From positions 61,608-125,607 of the forward strand of contig JAHDFY010000005.1 of assembly GCA_020627925.1 (NCBI GenBank): a DNA stretch of 64,000 bases, in the 5' to 3' direction. The position numbers and the translations under genes were made by a program. Below are positions 17,803-29,200 of the stretch, piece by piece. The notes beneath the pieces are model-generated. The model was not told where the DNA came from and ran no database searches. It saw only the letters and a list, made by a program, of their open reading frames with translations. How positions within the stretch are numbered: position 1 is the first letter of the stretch; each line of letters begins with the position of its first letter. This stretch comes from a bacterium (GTDB lineage: Bacteria > Patescibacteriota > Gracilibacteria > Absconditabacterales > Absconditicoccaceae).

Positions 17803-18673
17803 ATGGAGCTAGAACTAAAAGAGGTTGTATTGAAAAAAAGTACCGATTGTCAGACTTTTAAGGAATGCCTTGGAGTTGGTAGTATCTTTATATGCTTATA
17901 GTGTGATGATAAAAGAGGCTTTTGTGATAGATGTTGTTCATATAAGTGATGATGGAATAGAAGTTAAAGACTGAAGCTTTATGCTTCCTTACTATGATCA
18001 AAAATCCGCTTACTACGTAATATTTTTCTTGGAAAAAATCTTGGGTATTTCATTTATATGAGATTCTGTTATTCTTAAAAAGAATGAACTTAAACATTAT
18101 CTGACTTCATTAGAGAATTATATTGAGTTGTTATTCAATGAAAAAAACGATTATGTTTATGTAGATGGTCTTTTGTGAGAGGCGTATAAGTTCCAATTAC
18201 TGGAAATATTGGCTTGATTAGTTAGGGTTCTTTTTCGTTCAAAAGAATGGAACCAAGACTTACAATTCAAAAAGTTATAGATCTTTATTTTTGATAATAA
18301 TCTGATGGTAGGAGTGATCCATGAAGAATCAGCAAGTGCCTTGTTTCTAACAGTCAACGGGAATGAAATAGAAGCAAACTTTTTCACTTTGGAAGGAGAC
18401 TTTGATTTTATTGATTACCTAGAAAAATTACTTCTTTACGTTCCAAATCATGAAGTCTCTAATCATTGGATATCTCTTGAGTCTACATCACTAGATGCTT
18501 TGAAATTAATTGTCGAAAAAGAGATAAAGTTTTACCGAGAAAAAGATACCAAAATATTTTTTCGAGAGAATGAAAAGAAAATTTACAAGTACGCGATATT
18601 AGAGTTACTTTTTTGACTCATGAGAGTAATTTATGAAGCAAAAAAACAATGATATTGATTGAAATTTGTGTAA
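17803..18673 (+). pseudogene. Hypothetical gene broken by a frameshift and an in-frame UAG
   Basis: From ATG 17803 the frame reads MELELKEVVLKK and then stops early. Removing one A from the A7 run at 17833-17839 joins it to a long frame that continues VPIVRLLRNALELV and onward to a TAG at 18278. The same frame carries on beyond the TAG, from 18281 to a TAA at 18671, with natural-looking sequence (GVIHEESASALFLTVNG, DALKLIVEKEIKFYRE). The product would be about 289 residues. Either it is a decaying gene, or two shorter genes are present, the second starting at ATG 18305. Sequencing error in the A-run is possible. Confidence 0.55.
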
Positions 18674-18709
18674 ATACAAGAAGTAGAATTTACTTCTAGT
18701 AAAGAAATT

Positions 18710-18747
18710 AACCAATCTACAGGATTTTTGTAGATTGGTTTTTTTGT
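18710..18747 (+). terminator. Strong intrinsic terminator
   Basis: A perfect 12-bp stem (AACCAATCTACA / TGTAGATTGGTT), a short loop and a run of seven T. It closes the transcript of the broken gene and sits directly before leader repeat copy 2. Confidence 0.9.
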
Positions 18748-18754
18748 ATGGTGA

Positions 18755-18871
18755 AAATATGTTACACTTTTTATATTTTTATATAAATAAATCAAAGGTA
18801 TCAACTATAGTAAGTGTGTAAAAAATGAGTAGTAAAAAGATGGAATATAAGAAAAGATTAGATAGAATACT
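18755..18871 (+). repeat. Leader repeat, copy 2
   Basis: This is the second copy of the leader at 12455-12573. It again runs from an AT-rich upstream region through the ATG at 18825 and the codons for MSSKKMEYKK. After that the two copies encode unrelated proteins. Confidence 0.85.
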
Positions 18872-20153
18872 AATCAGAGCACATTGATAGGGTAAGTGGC
18901 ATTTTTATGCAATATTTTTCTATGTCATGTTACACCAAATAGTAAAATACTACACTAATTGACAATTTTCTCATGCACAAAAAATGCTTGATGAGCTTGC
19001 TCATTTTCCTAGAAGAAATACGTTCTTTTTTATGGCAAAAAATGTGTATCAAGAAACCTGAGATTTTGTTTGATTAACAAATTTTTTATATAAATATTAT
19101 AAATTTCTTGATCGTGGTTTAGATACAGAGAAAAAATTAAACAAATATTTTGTGTATCATAAAACAAATGATTACTACCAAAAGTTGTTTTCTATTTTAT
19201 TTTTGTATCGTGAATATTATTTTTTTCTTTCGCCATGAGAAAAGCGATTCTCTTTTATCAAAAATAATTTACATGAAAATAGGAAAGAAATAAAATCAAA
19301 AGAGATTTCTTTTTATCTTTCTTATATGGTAGACTATTATGAACATGGGAATTGAACAAAAACGGATAAAAAGCATTTCACAAAAAAATTTAATGATCTG
19401 TTTGATTCCATCTCTTCACTTTTCCCATGAAAATGACATCTATTAGTACAAAAAATAGGCGATACACATTCTATTCAAGAAAAAAAACAAGTGTTGGAAT
19501 CCTATAAACACAAGTTTGGTATGGATAAAGACTATCATGTAACTCTTGTTGAATTGTGTTGCAAATTTCCACGTATCTACTCTGAATCTATCTTTTTTTC
19601 TTCTTTGCAGTCATTATTGCACCAAGATATTTATTGTGAAAGTTATATTTTTTGATTACTACTACAATATATAGAAGAAAATAATGTTTCCATAACTCCA
19701 AAGTATTTAAACCTAATTTGTTATTTTTGATTTATAGAAATAATATATAATGATGATTCTATGCAACATCTATACAAAAATAATTCTACTATAAAAAAGA
19801 AAGTGCGTAATCATATAAAAAAAGAGAGTATTTACCAAAAAGTTTTAAAAAAAATGGAAAAAGGTGTAGAAACTCCCAAAATTATTTTAACAAGAGCAAC
19901 TATTCTCGAAAAATACTTTTGAGTGTCAGATTCAATCACCTTTTTACAAGGCTACGCAGACAGTTTATATGAAGAAGAAAAAGAAGTGTATGCAAACATT
20001 TTTGTTGAATTATTTTTTCTTTATTTGCAGACAGGTGAATATGTCAAAGCAAAAGAAAACGTAAGTCAGTACTTACTACATTCGCTTTACGATGAGGAAT
20101 ACAATAAGCAATGGCTAGCTCCTTATTTGAAAAAAATTAAATTACACTGATAG
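18825..20153 (+). pseudogene. Helical protein gene with UAG near its 5' end
   Basis: The frame starts MSSKKMEYKK in leader repeat copy 2, meets UGA (Gly) then UAG at 18888, and continues in the same frame to UAG at 20151. If translation starts instead at ATG 18927, the product has 408 residues. The protein is helical and Lys/Tyr-rich, without a clear signal peptide. A hydrophobic start (FYAIFFYVMLHQIV) spans the region just before and after 18927. It resembles the TPR-like gene at 16208 in style but not in clear motifs. The UAG may be a nonsense mutation, or the leader may have been grafted onto a gene with its own start. Confidence 0.6.
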
Positions 20154-20197
20154 AAAACACCTATGTTGTTTAATAATTAGGTTTTATAAAAAATAAA

Positions 20198-20290
20198 AAA
20201 AATGTTATTGTTCGATTGGAAAAACTTGATGCTATTCGATCTGAGGCAATAGAAAAAAAGTATAAAATCATAATACAAACAGAAGATTAG
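20198..20290 (+). pseudogene. C-terminal remnant of immunity-like family A
   Basis: The 30 codons before TAG at 20288 read KNVIVRLEKLD...EKKYKIIIQTED. They align without gaps with the last 30 residues of the genes at 12527 (KEVKERL...GLQLDW) and 13879 (EDVMHWL...AIQTER). No start or upstream domain is present. Confidence 0.6.
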
Positions 20291-20339
20291 ATCTGCTCGG
20301 TGCGCTAGTGAGATTTTTATATGTTTGCTTAGTTGTCTT

Positions 20340-21173
20340 ATGAAAAATTGCCCTCCTCAAGTATGATATTATCAACTAGGAATAATTAGTTCGAATTTGC
20401 CAAATTTTGAAAATATTTTTTTGGAAGAACAAAAGATCTATTTTTACAACTTGATTATATCAGAACTATATAATGATGTTACTATTGTTAATAATAACAT
20501 CGTTATACAAGGCGAGCTTCTACTGAAACTCATTAATAAACTTCGTAGGAATAGCCATATTCTTCATTGGGAATATTATTTTACTAATATAGAAAGAATT
20601 AAAAGAAGCATCAATAATCAAGAAAAATACGTTTTTTCAATAGGATTTATTTATTTTGAGCCTTACGATAGAATGAACAAAGACGGGATCTTTGTTTACT
20701 ATAATATGGGACTTTTGGCTAAGACCTGGCAAGTGCTTTTTTTGATAATGTACATTGCAATTACCTCTTATCTGCTTGTTCGCATAATGATGTCGTTTAA
20801 ACAAAGTGCCGAAAATGTCGTTATAATATTTGAAATAGCTGTTTTTCTTTTTGTCTTTCTATTTGTCTACTACTACCAAGATTTTTTTTTATGAAAATTC
20901 AGTTTCACAAAACAAAGATTAAAGAATGTGTGTTTTTTATTAAAAAGTACTAATTGATTGTGTAAAATTAAATTTGATGAAGGTGTGTTGCGCTGTTTGT
21001 ATCAAATGAATGTGTTTTTTATTAAAAATCATAACTCACCAAAAAAAGAAGTAAAATTAGATGTAACTAATGCTCTTAAGTATGCATCAAATCCAAAGCA
21101 AACAATAGAAATAACATTACTAATGAACTTATTAAAAAAAGATAATACAGAGATTTATTTACAAAAATATTAA
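20340..21173 (+). CDS. Two-TM protein of unknown function
   Basis: The protein has 277 residues with three UGA codons. ATG 20340 is in frame and gives 19 residues more than the TTG at 20397. The N-terminal 120 residues are soluble, two membrane helices span about 128-182 (WQVLFLIMYIAITSYLLV, VVIIFEIAVFLFVFLFVYYY), and a Lys-rich C-terminal domain follows. The layout matches the genes at 15376 and 21265. It is unrecognised. The adjacency of two such genes suggests a functional pair or a family expansion. Confidence 0.65.
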
Positions 21174-21264
21174 AATGTAAAAATTAACTTACTATCTGTT
21201 TGGCAATAAAAAACAGCTGTTATCAAATATAATGCCCTTACTTTTACATGCTTAGGTATCGCTA

Positions 21265-22077
21265 ATGAAACAAACACATGTTTCTGATCTTACAGATATT
21301 AATTTTTTTGCACTATGGATTTCAAAATTAACTACACAAAATTCCGTAATCAGATTAACTAATGAAGAAGGAATCTTGCTGTTTGCTTTACTAGAAAAGT
21401 ATTGAAAGTTAGAGATAAATAGTAATTTAACATGTAAATTTCTTTATAATCAAGAATTTGTTAATTTATTAAATTCTTTTCAAAAAATTAACCATTACCT
21501 TCCTTTTTTTTATCAATGACTAATTAAAAAAATTTCCAAAATTGAAACTGGTTCTTTAATTAACAATATTTCTGTAAAATTTTTACGTTCAAATGAATTT
21601 CCGGTAATATCTCACAATAATTTTTCCTCACTATGAGTAATTTTGTTTGGATTATCTGTATTCTTGATTTTTTTGACAATTATTTTTCAGCTTTCTATTA
21701 GTTTTAGCTATTTATTAATGTTTTTATTTGTGAGTTTAATGTTAATTTGTTATGGGCGATACGAACGTAAACATTTTTATTTATATCTAAATAATATCTT
21801 TCTATCTGAACAAAAATGATATAAAGAAAATATATATCTCCCGCCCGAAAGTATTTTGAATTATTTAGAATCATTTGTATTTTGAAATAAAAACTTGAAG
21901 AATTCATTTATCAAAAATGATACAAAATATTTTCCTATAAGGATAGAAGACTTGTTAGCTAAAACAAAAATATTAGATAAAAATCAAATAATGGTACATA
22001 AACTTTTTTTGGAAAAACTTGGTTCTATGAAAAAAACTGAAAAAGAAAAAATTTATGTATGAATTGTACTAGGCTAG
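21265..22077 (+). CDS. Two-TM protein of unknown function
   Basis: The protein has 270 residues with six UGA codons. It starts MKQTHVSDLTDINFFALW. Membrane helices lie at about 128-148 (VILFGLSVFLIFLTIIFQL) and 152-170 (YLLMFLFVSLMLICYG), placed mid-protein as in its neighbour. The C-terminal domain is charged (KYFPIRIEDLLAKTKILDKNQ). No family is recognised. It starts 91 bp after the previous gene and may share its transcript. Confidence 0.65.
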
Positions 22078-22146
22078 ATGATTAGTTTAAAATAATTCAA
22101 GTTTACTATTCGATTCCGCTTGTTCATTTATAAATAAATTATTCAG

Positions 22147-22956
22147 ATGAAACTAACCACAAAAAAAATAACGATGGTTTTGATAGGAATAATATTAACA
22201 ATTTTTTTATTTATTATTTCGACATACTTTGTAATTGTCCATAGAGTACAGCAATCAGATACAATTTGAAATTTGATAAATAGCACAATTGACGAAATTA
22301 ACTGTATTCAGTTACAGGTTTTGGATTATAAAGAGTGTTTATGATCATTAGATACTCAATACTATATTGATAAGATTATAGAAGATGAGGATATTCAAAA
22401 GCGTTTAGCTGATATTATTGGAACCAAGATATTTAATGACTTTAAACCAAGAATATATTTGATGAAAGATATTTATGAATCTATTTCATATAACATAATA
22501 TCTGACATGCTCTTGAAAAAAAGATGATTAACAACACCAAAGCAAAAAAAAGCTGCATTATTGGCTTACATTTTTAAGCTTGATGTAAACTATATGAATC
22601 CTTTCAATATAGTGAATCTCAAAGATATTAATGAATACACCAAGGACTCTAATGAGTTTGTAAAATATTCTCGAGCCCTTCGACAAACTAGATTAATTGT
22701 TTGAGTAAATTTTATGTGGTGAAGTTATGAGGAGTTATTGAAAAGTAACCCTCTGAAATTATCAGCCAACAGGATACTCCTATGAGAACTGCCAAAAAAT
22801 GATAGGATAGGAAAAAGCTTTAGTATAATGAGAACATGGTCGCAAGAAGGCTTAATATCCTATGAACATGCAATAAAAATAATAGAGCAAATGCTTGAAT
22901 GTGATATTAATAATTGTAGTCAGAAAAAACTTTTACAGTTGTTTGAGAAGTATTAA
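22147..22956 (+). CDS. Exported or membrane-anchored helical protein
   Basis: The protein has 269 residues with six UGA codons. Residues 10-32 form one N-terminal membrane segment (MVLIGIILTIFLFIISTYFVIV). The rest is a helical extracytoplasmic domain with Cys at about 56 and 66 and a Cys pair near the C-terminus that could form disulfides. It follows the two-TM gene pair at 69 bp. No family is recognised. Confidence 0.65.
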
Positions 22957-23288
22957 CACAATATGAAATTCATACCATGTATTTTTTATTTTACCAACCT
23001 AGTTAAGATTATGCGAATTGCACAGAATACAACTATTTTTCCCAATTTAGTTGAGGAGAGTAGTGCCTCCCCAACAAACACCTCAATAATTCTTGTTATC
23101 TTTTACATCATTCTTTCACAAAAAGCTAATAAAAAACTTCTAAAATAGTGTATGTCAATTATTAGATACCCTTTTGGATGTCTGCCTAGTCAATCATCGT
23201 TGTAATGTGCGATATATGTGTTTCCATGCGCATAGATCGTTATAATTGAGTCAGTTCTAATTTTTATTTTGGCACTGACCAATAATAC
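22957..23288 (+). other. Intergenic region before the giant gene
   Basis: This 332-bp stretch holds a possible 61-codon frame at 22963-23148 (MKFIPCIFYFTNLVKIM...), six bases after the preceding stop, with one weak hydrophobic segment. It could be a small membrane protein but has no independent support. A TATAAT at 23232-23237 may be the -10 box for the giant gene; no good -35 box is seen. No minus-strand gene was found. Confidence 0.3.
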
Positions 23289-26200
23289 ATGACACGTCTC
23301 CAACAACAAAGAGTCATGTGAGCAACGCTCATACTGTACATATTTGCTTATTTTGTACAGATCCTTTTTCCTATTGGAATGCACTATGTCGAAGCAGAAA
23401 CTCCGGTTCCTGATGTAAAACTTGTTGCGGTGTTTGTCGATGAAGAATTGTACGATGATGCAACGATCAATGACGATGTGCAACGATACGCAACTGATTA
23501 TATCCAACAACGTATGGGTGCAACCAAGGCACTAGTACTTCCTATCGACACGCAACAAATTAAGGCGCAAGATGTGGTAAGGATTTTGGAAAACCTTTAT
23601 TTTGAAGGAGAGGAAGACGTTGCATCGACCTTGGAATGAGCTGTGTTTATTGGTGAGGATATTCCTTTACCAGTGGTTAACGATGAAGGATACATTTTCC
23701 CAACAGTTTTTCCTTATGTTGATTTTGAAAAGCAACGTTACTTGTGGAATAAGGAAACGCAATACTTTGAGCCAAACGACAATGATCAGAGCGAACCAGA
23801 AATCTGGCATGGATTAATTTTTTTATGAGATGACAATGATGCATATCATGAATATTTTCTCAAACTGCGTCGTTATGTTGATCAAGGAGCTGGTTTTGTA
23901 GGAAAAAACATTTGGTATGATGACTTCAAAGCATATGCAGAAACATTTAACCGTGATTTCTTGTCTTACTATATCAACAAATTTATCTTTGCAGAAGATA
24001 TTAATTACAAAAGGTATACACAACGTCTGTTTGATCTTTTTAATGCAGATCACAATGCTAATGTAGAGGAGTTACTCAACAATCCTATCGATGTACAACC
24101 AGGTAGCTTCTATGCACAAAGTGCACAACAATTTAATAACAATCTGTCTGGAGGAGCACAAGCAGGAGGCGCTGCTTCACAAATCCAGGATGTGCCTGCA
24201 AAAATGATTGAAGCATCACTGACAAACTTCTTTAGAGATTACAAAGATCTACTAGGATCATCGTATCTACAAACTATGAGAGATAACATCATCGCAGGAG
24301 GAAGATATTTTGTCTCAAACATTGATACACATAGTGACTTTGTACAACTGCAGGACTCATTGTACGTTAGTAGCGAATGATCAAACGCGTTACTTATGCA
24401 ATACAACAAAAGATTGCAAGATGTCGTACTTGAGCAGGTGCAACAAAATGATTACGCTGTTCGTACGCCTCTTCTGGTTTTTTACAGAGAAGACAAAAAC
24501 CAAATCGTCAACGATGATGATAACCTTTCTTGTTGGAAAGATTGGTACTATCTTGATGGAGAATATGAAAATTTCTACTTTGGAAAAAACGCTTGGGACA
24601 TCACAGGAGCACAAGATTTATCAATTTTTAAAGGAAGGTATCTCAATCTTCCTAGTCTGGCTGCATTGAGCGGATATGACTGGACAAGTGGAGGTACGTA
24701 TGACTATCTCAAAACAAAATCCGTTGGGGGATCTTACAATGTACTCAATCAACAAATCGAAGCAAACAGGGGATATAACTTCTTTTTGACACAAAGTGAT
24801 CTTGATGACGCACAAGAACAAGTAGATGACAAAGACAACACCGCGTGTGAAGACGAAAAAGTATACATTTCATGATACTGGTGAGGAAATACGCCTATCA
24901 ACTTGGGAACATGACCAAACAACGAACTTGCTTTGAAGTTCTCTGATTTTTCTATCGCATGGAATCCTACATTTGACAGAAACATTGGAGGATGGTTGTA
25001 TGACATGGCCGGTGCAAGAAAAACTCCATCAGAACAAGCAGCAGCTTATGATCGATCTGCATCACAAGAATTTGCCAATGTGCAAAGAGTGCAATGGGAA
25101 GAAAACGGAGAAGTCTTTATTGATTTGAGTCCTGATGATATTCTCTCATTATTGTTTAATTTGCAACCACCAACACCAGGGGAAAAAGTTCTCAAGGCCT
25201 GTGATATTGATGCAAGAAAAGTACTAAATTATCAAGATGTCAACTATTTTGATGTAATGAGTAGTTTTAATGCATTGGAATGATTTCACAAAAACGTACA
25301 AATTGTAACAGGAAATAAGATTCCTGAGTTATCAATCAATCCTGTTATTCTTGCAGAAAAAATTGAAGAACAAAGATGTGGTTTTGTTAATAAATTTACT
25401 TTCAATTTTGGAGGAGAATACAAAGCAAAACAGTGGTATCAATACAAAACAATTGATTCTATTGTTGTCAACGATGCACCCAATCCTGATCAATTCAACG
25501 CAATGAACCAATTCACAACCTTGGATGCGCCAGTTGATTCACTTAGATATATGACTTTCAAAGGGTTGCATGGAGAGACAATCAGATTTGATTTTCCTAA
25601 TTTGTACCATGTTCCTGTGTACAATGAAGCAAACGGACAGCTCACACTCAAAACACCTCAGCAAATCGAACAATCACTAGAGGATTACCTAAGAACGGCA
25701 GTGCAAGACTACAATACAAAGCTACTCAATGCCTTGACACTGAGAAACACAGAGTATCAGTCACACCAGGACGCGTATGACCTTTTGGCGCAAGCTGATC
25801 CTTTGGCAACGGTCAATCGTGGTTATCAATTACTTGATGAAGACTTGCTTGTCAATCTATTGCCAGCCCAACTCAAAACAGAGTTTGCACAAATTCTTTG
25901 GTTGCAAAATTCGCCATGGCCAAAAAGAAATGTTGCTCAAACAGTAGTACAAGATATTACAGAAGCAAAACAAACAGCAGACCTCAACCTAAAAATCAAA
26001 GCAATTATTCAAACATATCTACAATATTTTGATGATCCTGACATGTTTGCTCAAGTTGGGTACAAGCAAGATGGGTACGAAGTTGCATACATCAATTCTG
26101 ATGGTAATGACTACTTCCAGTTGGATGGAGCGCCTGCCTTTATTGCAAGAATTCTAAAGCAGCAAGGGGATATGTTTGCACAAATGGATGCAGCACAGCA

Positions 26201-29200
26201 AGATGATAGAGGAGACGATCAACTTGAATGTGGTGTACAACCAGATGGAACGGTACCATTGTTTGCTGATGACAACGAAATGAATTGGTTCCAAGCATTA
26301 CAATGTTGGTTGGAATATACCATGGCAAACCCTGCAAAGCTCGAAGTAACATTCAAAGACGCGGAAGGTCCAGTACTGGTATTGGATCAGTTCAAAAATA
26401 TCTTAAATGAGTACTCACAACCAGTACTTTCGGGTGCTCATGAAACATTAGAAACCTATGATCCTATGCGAATTGAATCATTGGAATCACAACAAAAAAA
26501 CCAAGCATTGCTCAATGGTGAAAGCGGTTTGACCGGTTTGGATGTTATCAATATGCAGGACGTGTTGACGCATGTACAACCTGATATTGCGTCAAGAACC
26601 TTATTCTTGGAATCAGTCGCAGGAATGATACAAACACCGTATGTAAGTATTACTGCAACAAAAGATATTGAGGATATCACGTGGAAGCTCAGTACCAAAT
26701 GAGCGAATTGTCTTGTCATTCAAGGAAAAAACATCTGTGATGAAAAGCACGAACTTGTACTCAATCCTTACCTCAATGAAACAGATATCAATGTACAGCT
26801 TGCCGACACCAAAGCAGGCCCAATGACGATTACACACGAATTGTGTAAGGGGGAGTATTGTGTTACCAAAACAAATACGGTATCGGTAGCTCCAGGAAAT
26901 GTAGCAACAATCGACATAGATTTTCCTTACAACAAATTGCTTCGCGGAAGCGAAATGCCTATTGTAATTAGTGCAACAGATAGATTTGGTAATGAAATAA
27001 AAGAACAACTAGATCGTTTTCAAGTAACAACCAACCAAGGAAAAATTAATCAAAAAACAGCGCCACAAGAATTTACGCATTTTGGTAATACGACGGTATT
27101 GTTTACCTCAGAGGATATCACAACAGCATGAACAGTGACGATCAACGTACAACCACTGACTAACACATCATTGCCATCTGCTGTTGCTTCTTTTCAAGTC
27201 GTTGATGGATCGCTGACAGCACTGCAAGGAAATACACCTATTACGGCAATTGATTATACATTGCCTGATGCGTTTGACGCTATTCGTTTTACTGATCGTG
27301 GTGTGCAAAGCATCAATACGGGCGCTTTGCCAACTATCACATTAAATTTGCAAGATGATGCCTGAAATCCGCTTGATGTGATGGCGAGTGTAAGTGTCAA
27401 AAATGGTATTATCAAGCCATGATATTTTCAGAATGACACCAAAAAAGTTACCATCAACCAACAAAAAGTACAAGTACCTTATACGCAATTTATCGCATCA
27501 AATGTCGTAGCTATTCAAAATGGACAAGCAACGATATCCCTCATGCCACTGATGAGAGCAGGAACTGATGAGTTATTTATTAGTATACCAGGTCGTGAAC
27601 CATTGGTTATTCCTGTTACTATCGCTCCATGATCAGCGAGAGTAATCAATGCAACCACAAAACTGACAGAAATGCAAATCAATGGAAGTGCAGAAATCGA
27701 TCTCACGGTGACTGATATTTGGGAAAATGAGATCCCTGGGCAAACAGATCTTGATATTAGAGTATTGGGGTCGCTTGCATATGATGGACCGCTCACGATA
27801 CAAGCAATTGATGGACAAGCGTCTGTGCAAGTAAGAGGGATAGAGCCAGGTGGAAAATGATATATGACCGCCTTGGTCAACGGAGTAGATTTTGACGTAC
27901 AGTTGCCAGGATTTGTAAGTTTTACCATCCAAAACGGTTTCGTTCCCACAGAAAAACTCAACGTGATGTACATGAATATTTTTGGAGGAGATTGGGCAAA
28001 CCAATGGGGATATTTTTCGGTCAATGATAAAGTAACATCAACGATGATCAATAATTCTCCAAAACTTCTTGCAGTCACTACGCAACTGACACAACCAGAA
28101 AAACTCTATCAGTTTGTAGCAACCTTGGACCCAGCAGGAAAATTGACGCCAGAGCAAGCAGAAAATCATGCAGTTACTATGCGTGATGATGGACTCTATC
28201 TTCAATCGACAACACAGTGATATGCTGTACCATTGGGGAAGCTAACAGACTTCACTATCGAGCAAAGACAAACACTCCAAGGAGTATCGCTCAATGGAGT
28301 CAGTGCTCCTACTATTTTCTATATTCCACAAATTCCGGATGCATCATTTACACAAAATATCGTGCAAGGTGATTCGATTCAAATCAATGGACAATCAGTC
28401 TTTGATCTTTCAGAAGAACAAAATAATTTGGTGATTTTGGGGACAAATCAAACTATTGATGGTGCGAATGTCTATGAAGTAAGACGACAAGCGATCAAAG
28501 TAGGAGAAATGCTGGTATATAGAAATGATAATGGAATTATTGACGCTATTTCGGATGCTATTGTAGGGCAGGAATTTGGTGTGACAGTGTTTTTTGGAGA
28601 AGGATCAACCAATGGAAAACAATCATTATGAGTGTATCAGTTGACAGCGCCAGGGGAGGCAAGATGATACGATTCAATAGAAGCAAGTGCTGACTATACC
28701 AAAAATATTTGATTTAGACATGGGTTTGAAAATGTTTCGGCGTTTTCTGCTGGTCATTCGGTGGGAGAAGCAACACAAGGATTTGCCTCACCTTATCTTG
28801 TCAACATTGGAGATCCATTGCTAACAAGAATTGATAGAAATGATACCAAGATTGGTACTGATTTTGATCCAGGTATTGGACAAGCAGTGGATACAGACGC
28901 GCAATGATCAATTCTCAAGGTGATAGAAGGAGATCTTAATAATGATTGACTGATCGATCTTATCACGATTTATCAGGACGGTCGCGTGAAGTGGATCAAA
29001 AATTACGGAGGAGATGATCCGATGCGTAACATGGGAGACTTGTTGAGCATTGCAGAGAATGTGGAGGATGCTCGGTTAGGCGATGTTGATGGAAACGATT
29101 ATAACGATATCATTATTCGTACACAAAACGATAAACTGAGAGTATACAAAAATAATAATGTCGTGTTTGGAGTAGATGGCTTCCCTCTCTGTCTTGATCA

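Noticed and set aside
12455..18871. CRISPR array or insertion-sequence terminal repeats
   Set aside because: The repeats are only two, 6 kb apart, about 115 bp long and direct; no spacer series, transposase or inverted ends were found.
20385..20402. tRNA-like GTTCGAAT motif
   Set aside because: There is no cloverleaf or acceptor stem around it, and it lies within a coding frame.
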